From Hyaloperonospora brassicae (lineage: Eukaryota > Oomycota > Peronosporomycetes > Peronosporales > Peronosporaceae): 64,000 nucleotides of DNA. The first letter of the stretch is position 1. Each line of letters opens with the position of its first letter. Shown piece after piece: positions 1 through 11,013 of the stretch. Both the position numbers and the translations under genes were made by a program. The notes under the pieces are model-generated. The model did not search any database. It saw only the letters and a program-made list of their open reading frames with translations, and was not told the origin of the DNA. Where the stretch lies: positions 620,001-684,000 of the forward strand of contig CANTFL010001475.1 in assembly GCA_947650285.1 (NCBI GenBank), given 5' to 3'.

Positions 1-2379
1 CAGCTTATGACGACTTTTTTTCCCTATGGCTTTTTTTCCTTCTACGGGCTATCTCTTTGGTGCTACGAATCGCGAGGGCTGAACAGTCCGCGTAGGTCAC
101 GCAGCTTTTGTAGCCGGCTACGATTTTGCAGATCGGAATTTCTTGGCAGATTGAGCTGGCTTGGCGGTCTGCGTTGGCTATCTCGATCAAGTTGTCTACC
201 AGATTGATCTGTCCTGTTAGATCGCCTTGACTTATCAGTTCATGCTTGATTAGAGGATTGACTGATTCGGCAATCGCGTTATATCAACAGGTTGTGCTGA
301 AATAAGAAATCTCGTTGGCTTTACATATTGAGCCGATTTAGCAGATTGCTTTGGCTTAAAAGATGTGCTGGGTCGTCAGATTACATTGACTTGATAGGTC
401 GCAATTATATCAGCAGATTCTAATGGCTCGGCAGAATGCGGCTGCTCAGCTTATTGCGCTAGCTAACAGTTTTTTGGTTTGACAGATTGCATCGATGCAT
501 TCGTCGGCTGAGAAGGAATTGACGTATCTACATTCAAAGCTATATCACACCTTCGAAAAGAAATATATTTTGAAGTACCCGGCTTATGGCGCTTAAGTGA
601 AGGCCCTGAGCTCGTATTCGTTGACAGAAGATTATGTCGCACCAATAACGCTGACGACGCGAGAGGGGGTTTGGCCAGAAGCGGAGAAGATGGAGACCAT
701 ATTGAGCTAATCCAAATGAGAAAGGATCTTATACCGGTCGTAGATATCAAGATCACAATCCGTTTCTCTACTATCAGATGCTGATGGCGCGCATGTTCGA
801 CGTCACGATCCTTGATATTACCTCGCAGTTGATCCGCCGTAGCTTCACTGTCTGTGATACCCGGGGATGATGATCGTTTCAAGTTTGTATTGAATCCATC
901 GGTTTCTCGTTTTTTTAATTGCTGCTGATATTTGGCACGGACAATACGTTTCTTGGCTAGTTCGCCATATTTCGGACCCGATTCAATAAGGCTGAGCTAT
1001 AAGAATTCTTAGACTCTGAAGGAGGGAAGCCACTTTTTTCTGATACTCAGTTTTTAAAGATGGTCAAATCGCGGTCAGCTTTAGAAAAATTCTCTCTTGC
1101 GGATGCTGAGCAATATTTTGGCCCTGAAAATGCAAGTCTTTAAACGCTATATCTCGTCGTTCAAGTTTTATCCTTCATCAGATCGCTCCTCTTACAGGAC
1201 CAGATCGTTTACGTACCGATGCTTCAGTTTATAAAACTATGGCATGACTTAAATAACCGATCGAAGCAAAAAATATCATACTGTCGAAGCCATTGTTTAA
1301 GTTGTGATACGAATTCTGTTCTTGCTCCATTCGGTTGGAAATACTTTATTTGTTAGGTGGTTATATAAGTATATGGTACAGTATCACCCCGCGATCGCTT
1401 CCTAAATTACATATGATGGTAGAGTGATGCCATCGTGACATTCCTAGCCTGACTATTAGAGCAAGGTCTGATAAACACAAAAAACAAGTAGTGGGATTAT
1501 AGGTCACGATTTAACTGGGGCAACAAGCGGATAGTAGACCGTATTTGAAGAATCCTGTCGAAGGAAAGGACAAAATTGGGCGTGGTTATGCAAAGATATT
1601 GCAAGCGATAGATAAATAGAGCAAGGTCGGATAATGGCAAAAGAAATACCTAGTTAATTTGGCAATGAATATCGACTAACGGCGCAGGGTTCATTTGTAT
1701 CTAAGAGATCGAGCGGATTCGCAATGGAAGAACGTATCGCACTTCATGAATTCTGAGCTTTCAAATCAACAATCGAGACAATCGTAAAAGTTCCGCCGCA
1801 GACGTTAATATGTAAAGAACTGTTGATGAAATATAACTTTTGCATTTATTTAGATGTGTGATACCTATAAGAGAGTTGCATATCACTTTATTCGCGTCGC
1901 AATCGAGATCGTTATCAATAATTGAGATCGCAATGCGTCGGAATAGTGTGGATTACACTCCGCAATTGGCGATAAGAGATCGAACATCATTGATTAAGGA
2001 CGAAAGAGATCCGTGATCCGAGATCGGAGATCGGAGATCTCGTACAATGGAGCGAATTACGACTGATAATTTGATATCGGGGACAAGATCCCGTTCTCAT
2101 CTTGCGTAGAAGATTATGAGTGAGATCGCGACGATTGGATAAAAAGGTATTAAACCACGCCATTTGCAAATCGAAATGGTTTGGTTTATAAATTTTACTA
2201 CGTCGTACATGAATTAATTGGTGATATACGAGTAACGGCACATAATAATAGTTATGGGTAGGCGTAATGGTAAATTAAACACCAAACAGATTTTTTCTTG
2301 CTTGTAAGTACACGTGTCGGCTTCTCTTGTAGGTTGGATACTGGCTACTCGATGTTAATAAAATCAACATTATTATAAT
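1..2379. other. Gene-poor AT-rich sequence
   Basis: No reading frame here has a recognisable domain. The longest open frame (463-882, minus, 139 codons) has no family signature and no oomycete-like codon pattern. Short GAGATCG-like tandem motifs occur near 2015-2040. I see no terminal repeats or transposase motifs. It looks like old, mutated intergenic or repeat-derived DNA. Confidence 0.6.
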
Positions 2380-4480
2380 TAAGTGATATCTCGAGATTTC
2401 CTGGACAGGGATCAAGAACTCTCAAGACAACTAACCAACTGCGATCGGGCGCAGCAACATAGTAAAGGACAAGATGCAATATTGCGAGACGGCCCAAGTA
2501 GTCAGAAGGTCAAGAGGATCAAGTATCCACACATCGAACAAGGCGATCTCGTCGAGATTGGGCTAGCTCGGATCGAGCAACATACCAGTGACCCGTAGTA
2601 GTGTGGTATTTTTTACACGTTCGCCTCTCCATATCACAAACACGGTCAATTTTGGCTCAACACGAGTCCACATGAAAGAGTGCAGCCCGCCATACCGACG
2701 ATTAAACAAGTTGAGGAAGAAAAAAAACGAAAACGGAGTGCCACCTACGTCGGTTGGTTGATTAAGGTCAGAAGAGAGTTAGGATCGCAAAAAACTGGTG
2801 AAGACCACTCCAGCAAAATGGGGAGATCTCAGAACTTTTGGTAAATCAGTATTTCTTCGTAAGCAACTGAGTGAAGATAAAAAAATGAAAATAAAACTTG
2901 GGATGGAAGAGTTAGAGGCAGATGAATAGGTGCATCCGCGTGAATATAAATGACATATATATTATCGACACTTGGGAGGGTATTTTTATACAGGAAATTT
3001 TTAGAGGAAGATAAATGGTTTGATCTGAGAGAGAGAAGACATCCTTTCCCTTGTGATGTTTCTCAGGGACCTGTAGCATAACAATCTGTACAGCATGATT
3101 TGAAGGAAGGTAACCCTTTTGTCAAGACTGAACCAAAGATGAACAATATTACTCCCGAAATGTCGAAGAAGGAGAAGTCGAAGGCTACAAGAAAGAAGAA
3201 ATTAATAACCAAACTGGAATAGCACGATTGTACCACGAAATAAGTCGTTGGCCGATTAAGAATGTGGAGGAGGATGTAAATATGAATGGTTTTGCAATTG
3301 GACTAGCTGGCGAAGCTATTCATCGGAAAGACGCTCAAGAAGCTGCTTTCAGTATTTCAGTAATTCAAATATCGAAGCCGAAGATGATTGGATCTATCCA
3401 AGGTCCTGTATCAGCTCAAACTTTATCGTCGTCGATCTGGGTTCGGTCGATGGGTTCATTCAGCTACTGCAAAATGCTGAGTTTGCCGCAGATTTGACGC
3501 GCGAAACTGTCGAAGTGTGTACAGATCAAGTATTCAACGCGTGTCGTTTGATGGACGAGCAGTAAATTCTCTTGAATAGTAAATTATTAACGAGGATTCA
3601 AGTGATACGGCTATCGGCGATATTTCGAGAGGATGTCACACAAAATCGTCGCGTTTTGCCTCATCCAAATCGGAGATCAAGTCAGCAACGTCTTCGGTAT
3701 TCAGCAGAATCACTAGGCTCAAAAGGGGCCGCGCATTTGCCCGATTGCGCCAAAAATAATTCAACCAGACCACGATCGGCAGTAGTTCGTACCAACGGAA
3801 AGGTGACGCCTGATGTACAAGGACACTTGCAGTCTTATTCTGATGCCGCTATGGAATTGTTACAACCGGATCACTAATTATATTTCTTCATGAGGTATTC
3901 TCATGTCAAATGATCGAGGTGCATGACACATTCCAAGATACATTTACTTTTGAGGTCGAGATGGAGTCTTTTCGGTCACGCCACAATCGATCAGACATTT
4001 ACTATCCCGAAAACCGAGATCTTAATATCGACGGCTCAGGGCTGGTCGATTTGAGACGCTCGCTGGAAGCTCCATACAAGCTTGCCATATTGTGGGTCGA
4101 TTTCTTAACACATTTGTTCTCGGCAATCGCGGAAACTGGTAACGTTCAATGGCAAATATTAAGACGAACATTGGGCCAAAAGATGGATGAGCAAGACCAA
4201 GCCCGCTTTCTTACGAGATCGGGCACAGGCCCAAGCAAATTATTCGGTGTTCGCCAATTACTGACAATAACGGTGAGGAGCTGGTTCAGTCAGCTAATTA
4301 TATCTACTTGTCGCACATGAAAAAGGTGCTGAAAGGTTTTCTGATGCAGTACGCTCGATACGATGTGTCGATGGCCAGGCAATATTTTCACGCTTTAAAG
4401 AAATTAGATAAAGATCCTTTGGTGTACCAATACCTTTTAGACATCGTTCTCAACATGTGTAGAATTGTATTGTGACACTA
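2380..4480 (+). pseudogene. Decayed coding block of unknown origin
   Basis: A chain of short plus-strand reading frames in shifting registers has protein-like composition broken by stops. The pieces lie at 2383-2598, a lysine/glutamate-rich stretch around 2690-2830, 3119-3220, 3228-3567, 3572-3877, 3910-4320, and a 52-codon frame from ATG 4317 to a stop near 4475. The last pieces read like helical protein, for example residues VLKGFLMQYARYDV. The register changes near 4260, between the 3910 frame and the frame running through 4317, which suggests an indel. I do not recognise the family. It could be the remains of a mobile element, a host gene or an integrated foreign gene; base composition is closer to the surrounding AT-rich DNA than to the intact genes. 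Confidence 0.35.
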
Positions 4481-4771
4481 TTCGATCGCGATCTAGATAA
4501 GCAACTACCACTGTTGCGGACGATATGGATGAACATCAACGCTTGCACCCTATGCACTCGACAAAGCGTTTTAAAATTAATATAAGTGACACGAGTGCTA
4601 CGGTGTGGTAGACGAGAGGCGCCTCCAGAGTCGCGTGGGAGTCTGCTTTCTACAGCGCATTGTATCTAATGATAAACACAACGCTTATTTTTTTGATAAC
4701 TCATTGACGTACGACAACGTCGACGACCATCGGCTATGAGCAACAACGCGTCGATCAAGATTTAAATCTTT

Positions 4772-5063
4772 GCAGACGGCAAGATGGAGATCGAGCTCAC
4801 GGACGATTCCAGCGCTTAACAGCTGCTAGACCAGGGCTACCGCGACGTGGCGAAGCTCATCTTCCGCCCCCAACGGGCGCGTAACGAAGATCATGAGCTC
4901 GAAATCGAGCGCTCTCTCATCGCGATGCTCGTGCCCGATCTAGAGTAGAGCAGACGCCTCACGCTGGAGACGAGGCGTCGAAACTTTATGGTCTTGAACG
5001 AGCGCGGGCTACTCGTGAGCTGCTCGCACTGGCATCATTTTCAGCGTCCGCATCATAGCTCAA
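4772..5063 (+). pseudogene. Alpha/beta hydrolase N-terminal relic
   Basis: A GC-rich pocket in AT-rich DNA reads through in one frame except for two in-frame stops, TAA at 4817-4819 and TAG at 4946-4948. The translation between them includes GYRDVAKLIFRP, and further on NFMVLNERGLLVSCSHW. This resembles the segment just before the catalytic region of oomycete alpha/beta hydrolases (S33-type), where a phrase like DF-NDRGL-LQCSHW precedes the strand carrying the oxyanion hole. The catalytic part (GxSxG) is absent, so the fragment cannot encode an enzyme. An AG at 4774-4775 could be an old splice acceptor. Family assignment is from memory of the motif and is moderate at best; its status as a relic is firm because of the stops. 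Confidence 0.45.
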
Positions 5064-7660
5064 ACAGCAGCTTAAGCAGCAGCACGAGGCGTGAGGTCGT
5101 CACTGGCTGTCACGTCTTCTTTTGTATGAATGCACATACACATTTCGTGCAGCAGCGACTACAGTAAGTGCAGAGACCGCGTTCTGACTGCTGATGCTAT
5201 GAATACCGGTACGACGACGGCCTCCGACCGAGTGCCATCAATAAGATACGTGTATGGTGTCGTATAGAGCCCACATGCCAAGATACGAGGCCCCGCTTTG
5301 TCGCTCGCATTACTCCAATGACTACTTGGAGCACCAACGCAGCGCGCCTGTGCTGAAGAACCAGCACTACCTTAGTACTTTCAGTTTCCCAATCATCGTG
5401 TCTTCAGACTTTGTAAACAAGTTAAAAGGTCGCGTTAAAGTGTTAAAGCACTGGGTATTGAGCGTCGCGATGCGGTGCCGCTAGCACCTAGGCTTTAACT
5501 GGTGCGCTCTATCGCAGTAATGGCTTTCGGTGTCGGATACAAGAGTGCAACTTTGAATAGATCAAACTCCAAGTAAGCTGCGCGCCGAAAGCGAAATTTT
5601 TTCGACGCCGATCTTATCACGCAAGTGTAATACGGCATCGTCACTGTCCTAGTCACCGGTTATTCGTCACAGTAGTAGAGAATTCTCATTTCCGGTGATA
5701 GCTCTTACTGCAACGTACGACATCAAATTCTTACGTGTTTGCATGATAACGCGAGATCTAGGGACGTCAATCTTAAAATCTGGATTGCCTTTCGGGTCTC
5801 CATGACAATGCAAGAATATCTATCAAGCGGTTTTCCAGCCCTGCCTTCGTTAAAATGCAAGATGGATACACTACTTATCCATTGCAGACACAAAGCCCAC
5901 GCACAGTCGTCGCGCTGAATGCAGCCCTAGACATACTCTAGATTTGCATTATCAGACTGTAGAAACCTCAATAATGCATTCACAGCTGTCGCTCTGGATC
6001 GCTTGTAGTTTCCAGGCTGCAGATCAACCAAACTCATTTGAAATCACTCGACACGCAAATATGCAAATGATACACTCGTGAATTGGGTTTTACATTGACA
6101 GATACACATGTAGATCAACCAAGCTCATCTGAAGTCGGACATTACGCAAATATGTTGATGATGTAGCCGTGACTTAGGTTTTGTAGTGACGTATACATAT
6201 TTGGAGCTGTCCTCCGACCAAGTACGTCGGAACGGCCGGCGTACTGTACTTCCCTACCCCTACAGTTTTTAATTGATCCAAGACATGTAAATGTACTCTG
6301 TAATTGGATGAAAATACGTTGCTTTAATTTTTTTCGCTCTTCCGTCGTTTACAAGAAGTAAGTCAGGTCGGAGAAGCGACGATATTCATCCATAGCTCGT
6401 TATAGTAGGCGTTGATGCGTTTTGTGTCGTGTGTCGTGTTTGTGATTCGCCCCGCAAGTTAGGGTGCGAGTGGGCGTATTGGCCGACTGCCTGAAGACGA
6501 TGTACACCGTTTAAAATGTTGGGTAATTCATGTTTAATACATGATTGGTACAATGTACCAGATGTGTACCCATCGTACGATACGTCGGAGGATCGGACTT
6601 TTCATGGTATGGCTTCTATTGAAGGTTTTCACGGGTCCGATTGACTAGATGATATGAGCTGAACAAACGTTATTTCATGAAAGTACATCAATACAGTTTA
6701 AGAATTTAGAGACCTTCAAATCCAATAACTTGTTTAATGTGTGGGTTGAAGGCTCATTAGCGAAAACTGAAGGCTCATTAGCGGCTCTAAAGAATATGCA
6801 ATGTAAAGTTATCGATTATCGAGACGCACAATGATAACTTTATTGAAACGGGCTCCCCCGTTGCATTTCCCTTGACTAACTTGGTAAATTTAGCCACGTG
6901 TTCCTTATTTGCACCTTATGGTCCTTTGGTCGATAAATTTTGGTTCGAATAGTAGCTGGTACTTGTTGTAGTTACATTTAGATATACGTTTTAACATATC
7001 AAAAACTTTGAACCTCTGAGTCTACCTCTACTTATACGGTCCTTGCTTAGTCAGCCCCCAGGACCGCAACCACGAAGGGCGATGCTTAGTGGTGAAAATG
7101 TCCGCTGCAGCTTTTCCGTTTGCCTAAGGACTTGAGTCGAAGACAGAAAGCTTAACCCTTTATCAAACACACAATTGCAGAAACGGATACAACCATGCTT
7201 TCTATCGGTGCTTGCGGTTCATGAGGTTTTATCGATCAAAGAAGGGTCTGTTTTGGGCCGCGCTGCACCATTGCCGACGCAGACTTACCATCCTTTGTTA
7301 GTGCATAAGTGATACGATCGAAGTTGATCCACGGCTAGAGTTGACAGCGCGTCCGTAGTCTCGATCCTCCATACCATGCAGAACGTTTGGCATGAATAGA
7401 TTCTCTGCTGTATCAAACGTAGGATCGTACCGAATGCATCAAGTTGTGGCTGTACTAATGTTGTTCCTGCTGTCTAAATCAACCAGATTGTCGACATTAG
7501 CACGGCCGCAAGGAGGTCAAATAACTTGTAGCAAATCGTCCCAGCGGTAGAGCGTATCCGACAAGTTTGTGTGCACGCCTAGATCTGTGCTGCCTCTGTC
7601 GTGTCACATAAGCTAAGTGGAGTCCATTAGGCAGCTTACACAAGTACGTAGACTGGTCGA
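5064..7660. other. Gene-free AT-rich spacer
   Basis: No supported gene. The longest frame (5254-5484, plus) has no recognisable features. The stretch contains a diverged tandem duplication (6021-6202) and a short direct repeat GAAGGCTCATTAGCG around 6748-6783. Confidence 0.6.
6021..6202. repeat. Two-copy tandem repeat, 91-bp unit
   Basis: Two head-to-tail copies each begin AGATCAACCAA and run 6021-6111 and 6112-6202. They share phrases in the same order (CTCAT-TGAA, ACGCAAATATG, GATGAT or AATGATA, GGTTTT, TGAC, ATACA-AT) but differ at roughly a quarter of positions, so the duplication is old. Confidence 0.8.
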
Positions 7661-8135
7661 TGAAAAACACGTACGAAGCGACGGCGCTACCTAACGGGCG
7701 CTCAAGAGACACTCTTGCCCACTACCCCTCTGCCCCCTGGCACCAATCAGCTGCAGCTGCGACAAAACCACCTTCGGCCGCTCGTCCACTCGAGAGCGGA
7801 ACATCCGGGACCGGCTCCTCGAGAGCTCTAGAGAGCCCTTCCCAGCCCCTCGTCCTTACAACACTCGTCGTAGCGTCGCACCGACGAGCGCCTATCCCCA
7901 AGGCGACATGTAACACACGACCCCCGCTACTACTACTGCTACTACTACTACTACTACCACTCACGCTGTGGAAGCTCTCGGGCTCGAACGGAATTCATAG
8001 TCGCCGCTCATGCCCCTCCCTGTCGCTACCACACACCCTCCTTTCCCTTTGCCAAGTCGTGCACACGTGTTCGTTCACGAGCAAAACTCGTTGCAACGCT
8101 CACGAGGCACAACGCAACCGAAAAGAAAGAAAGAG

Positions 8136-8138
<3 letters not shown>

Positions 8139-8195
<57 letters not shown>
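8139..8195. repeat. (AG)n microsatellite
   Basis: Uninterrupted dinucleotide repeat of about 28 units, followed after 35 bases by a CACACCC-type minisatellite (8230-8304). Confidence 0.95.
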
Positions 8196-8200
<5 letters not shown>

Positions 8201-8229
8201 GTCGGGACATCGCAGCAGCAGTCGAAGCT

Positions 8230-8304
8230 ACACACCCCCACACACCCACACACCCCCACACACCCACACACCCACACACCCCCACACCCCCACACACCCA
8301 CACC
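8230..8304. repeat. CACACCC-type tandem repeat
   Basis: Imperfect tandem array of CACACCCC/CACACCCA units, about 75 bp. Confidence 0.9.
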
Positions 8305-8738
8305 AGCGCTTGCAACCGCTTGCAACCCGTCCAAAGTCGGGTGCGCTCCCACCCACTCACTCGGTCCATCGTGTCGTCCCTCGATCCGCTTCCACGAACA
8401 ATCCCACAACACCGTCGGCCCCGCGCTGACTCTGTCGGCAGAGCCGGGCCACTCCGATTCGATTGGCTCGCCAGACCGTGACTGCACCGCGCGCATTGGT
8501 GCATAATCGTCGCCCGCGCGCCCCCCTCTCGCTCTCTGTCCGCACGCGCCGCAGCCGACCAGTCGCCGTTTCCGCCCCGCCGCGTGAGGAGCAACTTGCG
8601 CCCTAACGCCCTCCGCGCCGTCGCCGTCGCTTCTCTCTCTCTCTCTGCGCGCGGCGCTGCTCGTCGTTGACGCGCGCCTCATTCCCTCTGCTCTCTGCCC
8701 TCTCTCTCTCTCTCTCTGCCGCGCGCGCGCGTGCGTCC

Positions 8739-11013
8739 ATGGGCCGCAACCTCTTTGACTTTAGCATCGCCAACAGCAGCAACAAGTTCTTTAGCGGCAA
8801 GAGCCTCCACGACGGCGGCGACGCGCACCACGACCCGCGCCCCGACCACGCGCTGTTCGACGCGTCGCTCTGCAGCACCGCCAGCTCCTCGGCCGAGTCG
8901 CAGTTCGCCCACCACTTGTCGGCCGCCGCGCAGGGCCCACCGCCGCCGCTCGACATGGGCGACGCCGCGACGCACCGCACCCGCTCGGGCGACCACAGCA
9001 GCCGCGGCGACCGCCGGCCACTGGCGTTCTCGACAGCAGCCGCCAGTGCCAACGCCATGTCGGCGCTCACGGGACTCCATCAGTACCACCCACAGCTGCA
9101 ACAGCAGCAGCAACAGCAGTGCAGCTCAGCAGCTTCAGGCAGCGCCGCCTGCAGTGGGCGCAGCAGGACACGCGTCCGTGGCGCTCGAGTCGCGCGCGAG
9201 CAAGCGGTGCTCTGTCTGCGGCAAGGGCTTCAACCCGCTGCGCCGCCGCCACTACTGCCGCACGTGTACGGCCGTGGTCTGCAGCTCGTGCAGCATCTCG
9301 CGCAAGGTCGAGAGCACGTTCGAAGGCGCGATCACTGTGCGCATGTGCGTGAGCTGCAAACTGAGCTCCATCGCGTCGCAGGACGACTTTTACGACCGCA
9401 TCTTCTCCGCCAATGACAATGGCGGGAGCGTCAACCCGCTCGGTGTCACGACGTCCGACTCGCAGCTGAGCGTGAGTGACAATGGCGACTTTACGGCAAC
9501 GGACCGACTGAGCTTTGCCTCGTACTCGTCCGCGACGGGCGGGAAACACGGCAGCAGTGGCGCCAAAGACGACGGAGCGGCTATGGGCGGCAGCACGAGC
9601 ACTACCAGCAGCAGCAGCAGCTCGCAGCTCACGGACGCGCAGACACTGGTCGACAAGCAGCGGGCAACGAGCTCGTCGAATCTCGTCGTGCGTCGCAAAT
9701 CGAGCACGTCAAGGGGCACGGGCCACGCGACGGCAGCAACAGCGGGAGCAGCAGCGGCAGGGCCAGGCACGCGCGGCCGTCACGGGTCGTTTACGGCTTC
9801 TCACGTGGTCACGGAAGACTGTCCGTGGTGCATGAACGAGGCCTGTGCACCACTGCACGAGTACTTTGAAGTGCCGTACCCGTTTTTCCTCGAACTCGCA
9901 GACCCAGCGGCCAAGAACCAGTACATTGCAGCGAAGCACTTGGACAATGAGAAGAATCGGCTGCGGTCCGTGCGGACGATCCGGGGCGCGCTCAAGACGA
10001 GTCCGTCGGTGCTGCAGACGATCCTGCAGCTCTGTAACATGGCGTCGATCGCGACGTCGAGTCCCATGGCGCTGGTCGGCCTGCTCGACAAGCACATGTA
10101 CGTGCCGTGCGCAGAGACGGGTCTGGGAACGCTCGACAAGATTGACCGGCAAAAGAGTTTGGCGGCCCATGCGTGTCGAAATGGCTCGCCGCTTGTCTGC
10201 AGCAACTTGAATCGCGACGTGCGGTTTGCCGCCAACCCATGGCGACGAGACGTGCTTCAGGCGCAGTTTTACGCGGGCATTCCGCTGACGCTGTCGAACG
10301 GCCACACGATTGGAGCAATTGAAGTGTTTGATGTGTCTCCGCGATTCGCCTGCATGGATGTCATTTCGCAGCTGCAGACGGTCGTGCGCGGCCTTTTGCG
10401 CAAGTTTGAGGAGATTTTGGTGAAACGAGCTGCGGCAGGAGATGAAGGGATCGCGCACGACCCGTCGTCGTTGCCGGGACGGCGGACACCGATGAGCGAG
10501 TGCGTTGAAGGCAAGTACCGCCATTCTCGAGCTCCAGCGCCTAGTGCTCCAGGTGCGCCGGCGATTCCGCCGCCAAAGAAGTCACTTATGTCGCCACCAC
10601 AGGCGCTTTGCCACAGACCGCCAGGACCGACAGATCATGCATCCAAACCTGCTGCATCGAACGAACCAGCTCAGAACTCTGCGAATGGTCTCTCAGCAGC
10701 AGCAGCAGCAGCACCATCAGCTTCGACTCCGGCAGAGACATCACTTCAGGCAGCAATAGGCGGCGAGTCCAACCAAGACGAAATGGAGATGCGGCTTTTG
10801 CAGTTGCTGTCGCAAAGCACTACCACACAGGAACAGCTGCGCAATCAGCAGGGTCAGATGGTCAACGCGATAAGCAGCCACTCCAAGCAGATCACCGACC
10901 TGGCAAGACAGCTCGAGCGCATGGAATCGACTCTTGCTGCCAAGCTTGGCGTGGACGACGATGACGACGACGACGACGACTCGTCATTAAACGAGGATGA
11001 GGCAAGTGCATAG
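8739..11013 (+). CDS. FYVE zinc-finger and GAF-like domain protein, apparent frameshift
   Basis: Likely a PI3P-binding endosomal protein of a family expanded in oomycetes. I place the start at ATG 8739 (CCATGGG context): the first ~127 codons (MGRNLFDFSIANSS...) run in one frame with strong G/C third positions, ending in a glutamine run. From about 9121 the coding frame is shifted by +1 and continues to 11013. The FYVE finger lies at about residues 153-207, with paired cysteines CSVCGKGF, the basic RRRHYC motif and CTAVVCSSC. A second segment, about residues 400-563, has GAF-like character (VGLLDKHMYVPCAETGLG ... FYAGIPLTLSNGHTIGAIEVFD). A coiled coil (about 680-740) and an aspartate run close the protein, about 757 aa in total. 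The shift falls in CAG repeats near 9119-9121; the register changes cleanly if one base is extra there. No intron explains it. Sequencing or assembly error and true inactivation are both possible. Confidence 0.85.

Larger units (their letters stand above)
7661..8738 (+). promoter_or_regulatory. Microsatellite-rich 5' region of the FYVE/GAF gene
   Basis: This kilobase upstream of the start codon at 8739 is packed with low-complexity tracts: CTA repeats (7926-7960), an uninterrupted AG tract of about 57 nt (8139-8195), CACACCC-type repeats (8230-8304) and TCTC tracts (8629-8645, 8697-8718). Long open frames on both strands here are a by-product of the repeats and not genes. The pyrimidine-rich stretch directly before the ATG probably belongs to the 5' untranslated region. 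Confidence 0.55.

Noticed and set aside
7660..8682. Open frames of 139-273 codons on both strands across the microsatellites
   Set aside because: They consist of RE, HTHP, SLSL and similar repeats produced by AG and CACACCC tracts; all registers are open.
8603..9113. Minus-strand frames opposite the FYVE/GAF N-terminus
   Set aside because: Shadows of a GC-rich coding region; the plus frame from 8739 has natural composition and third-position bias.
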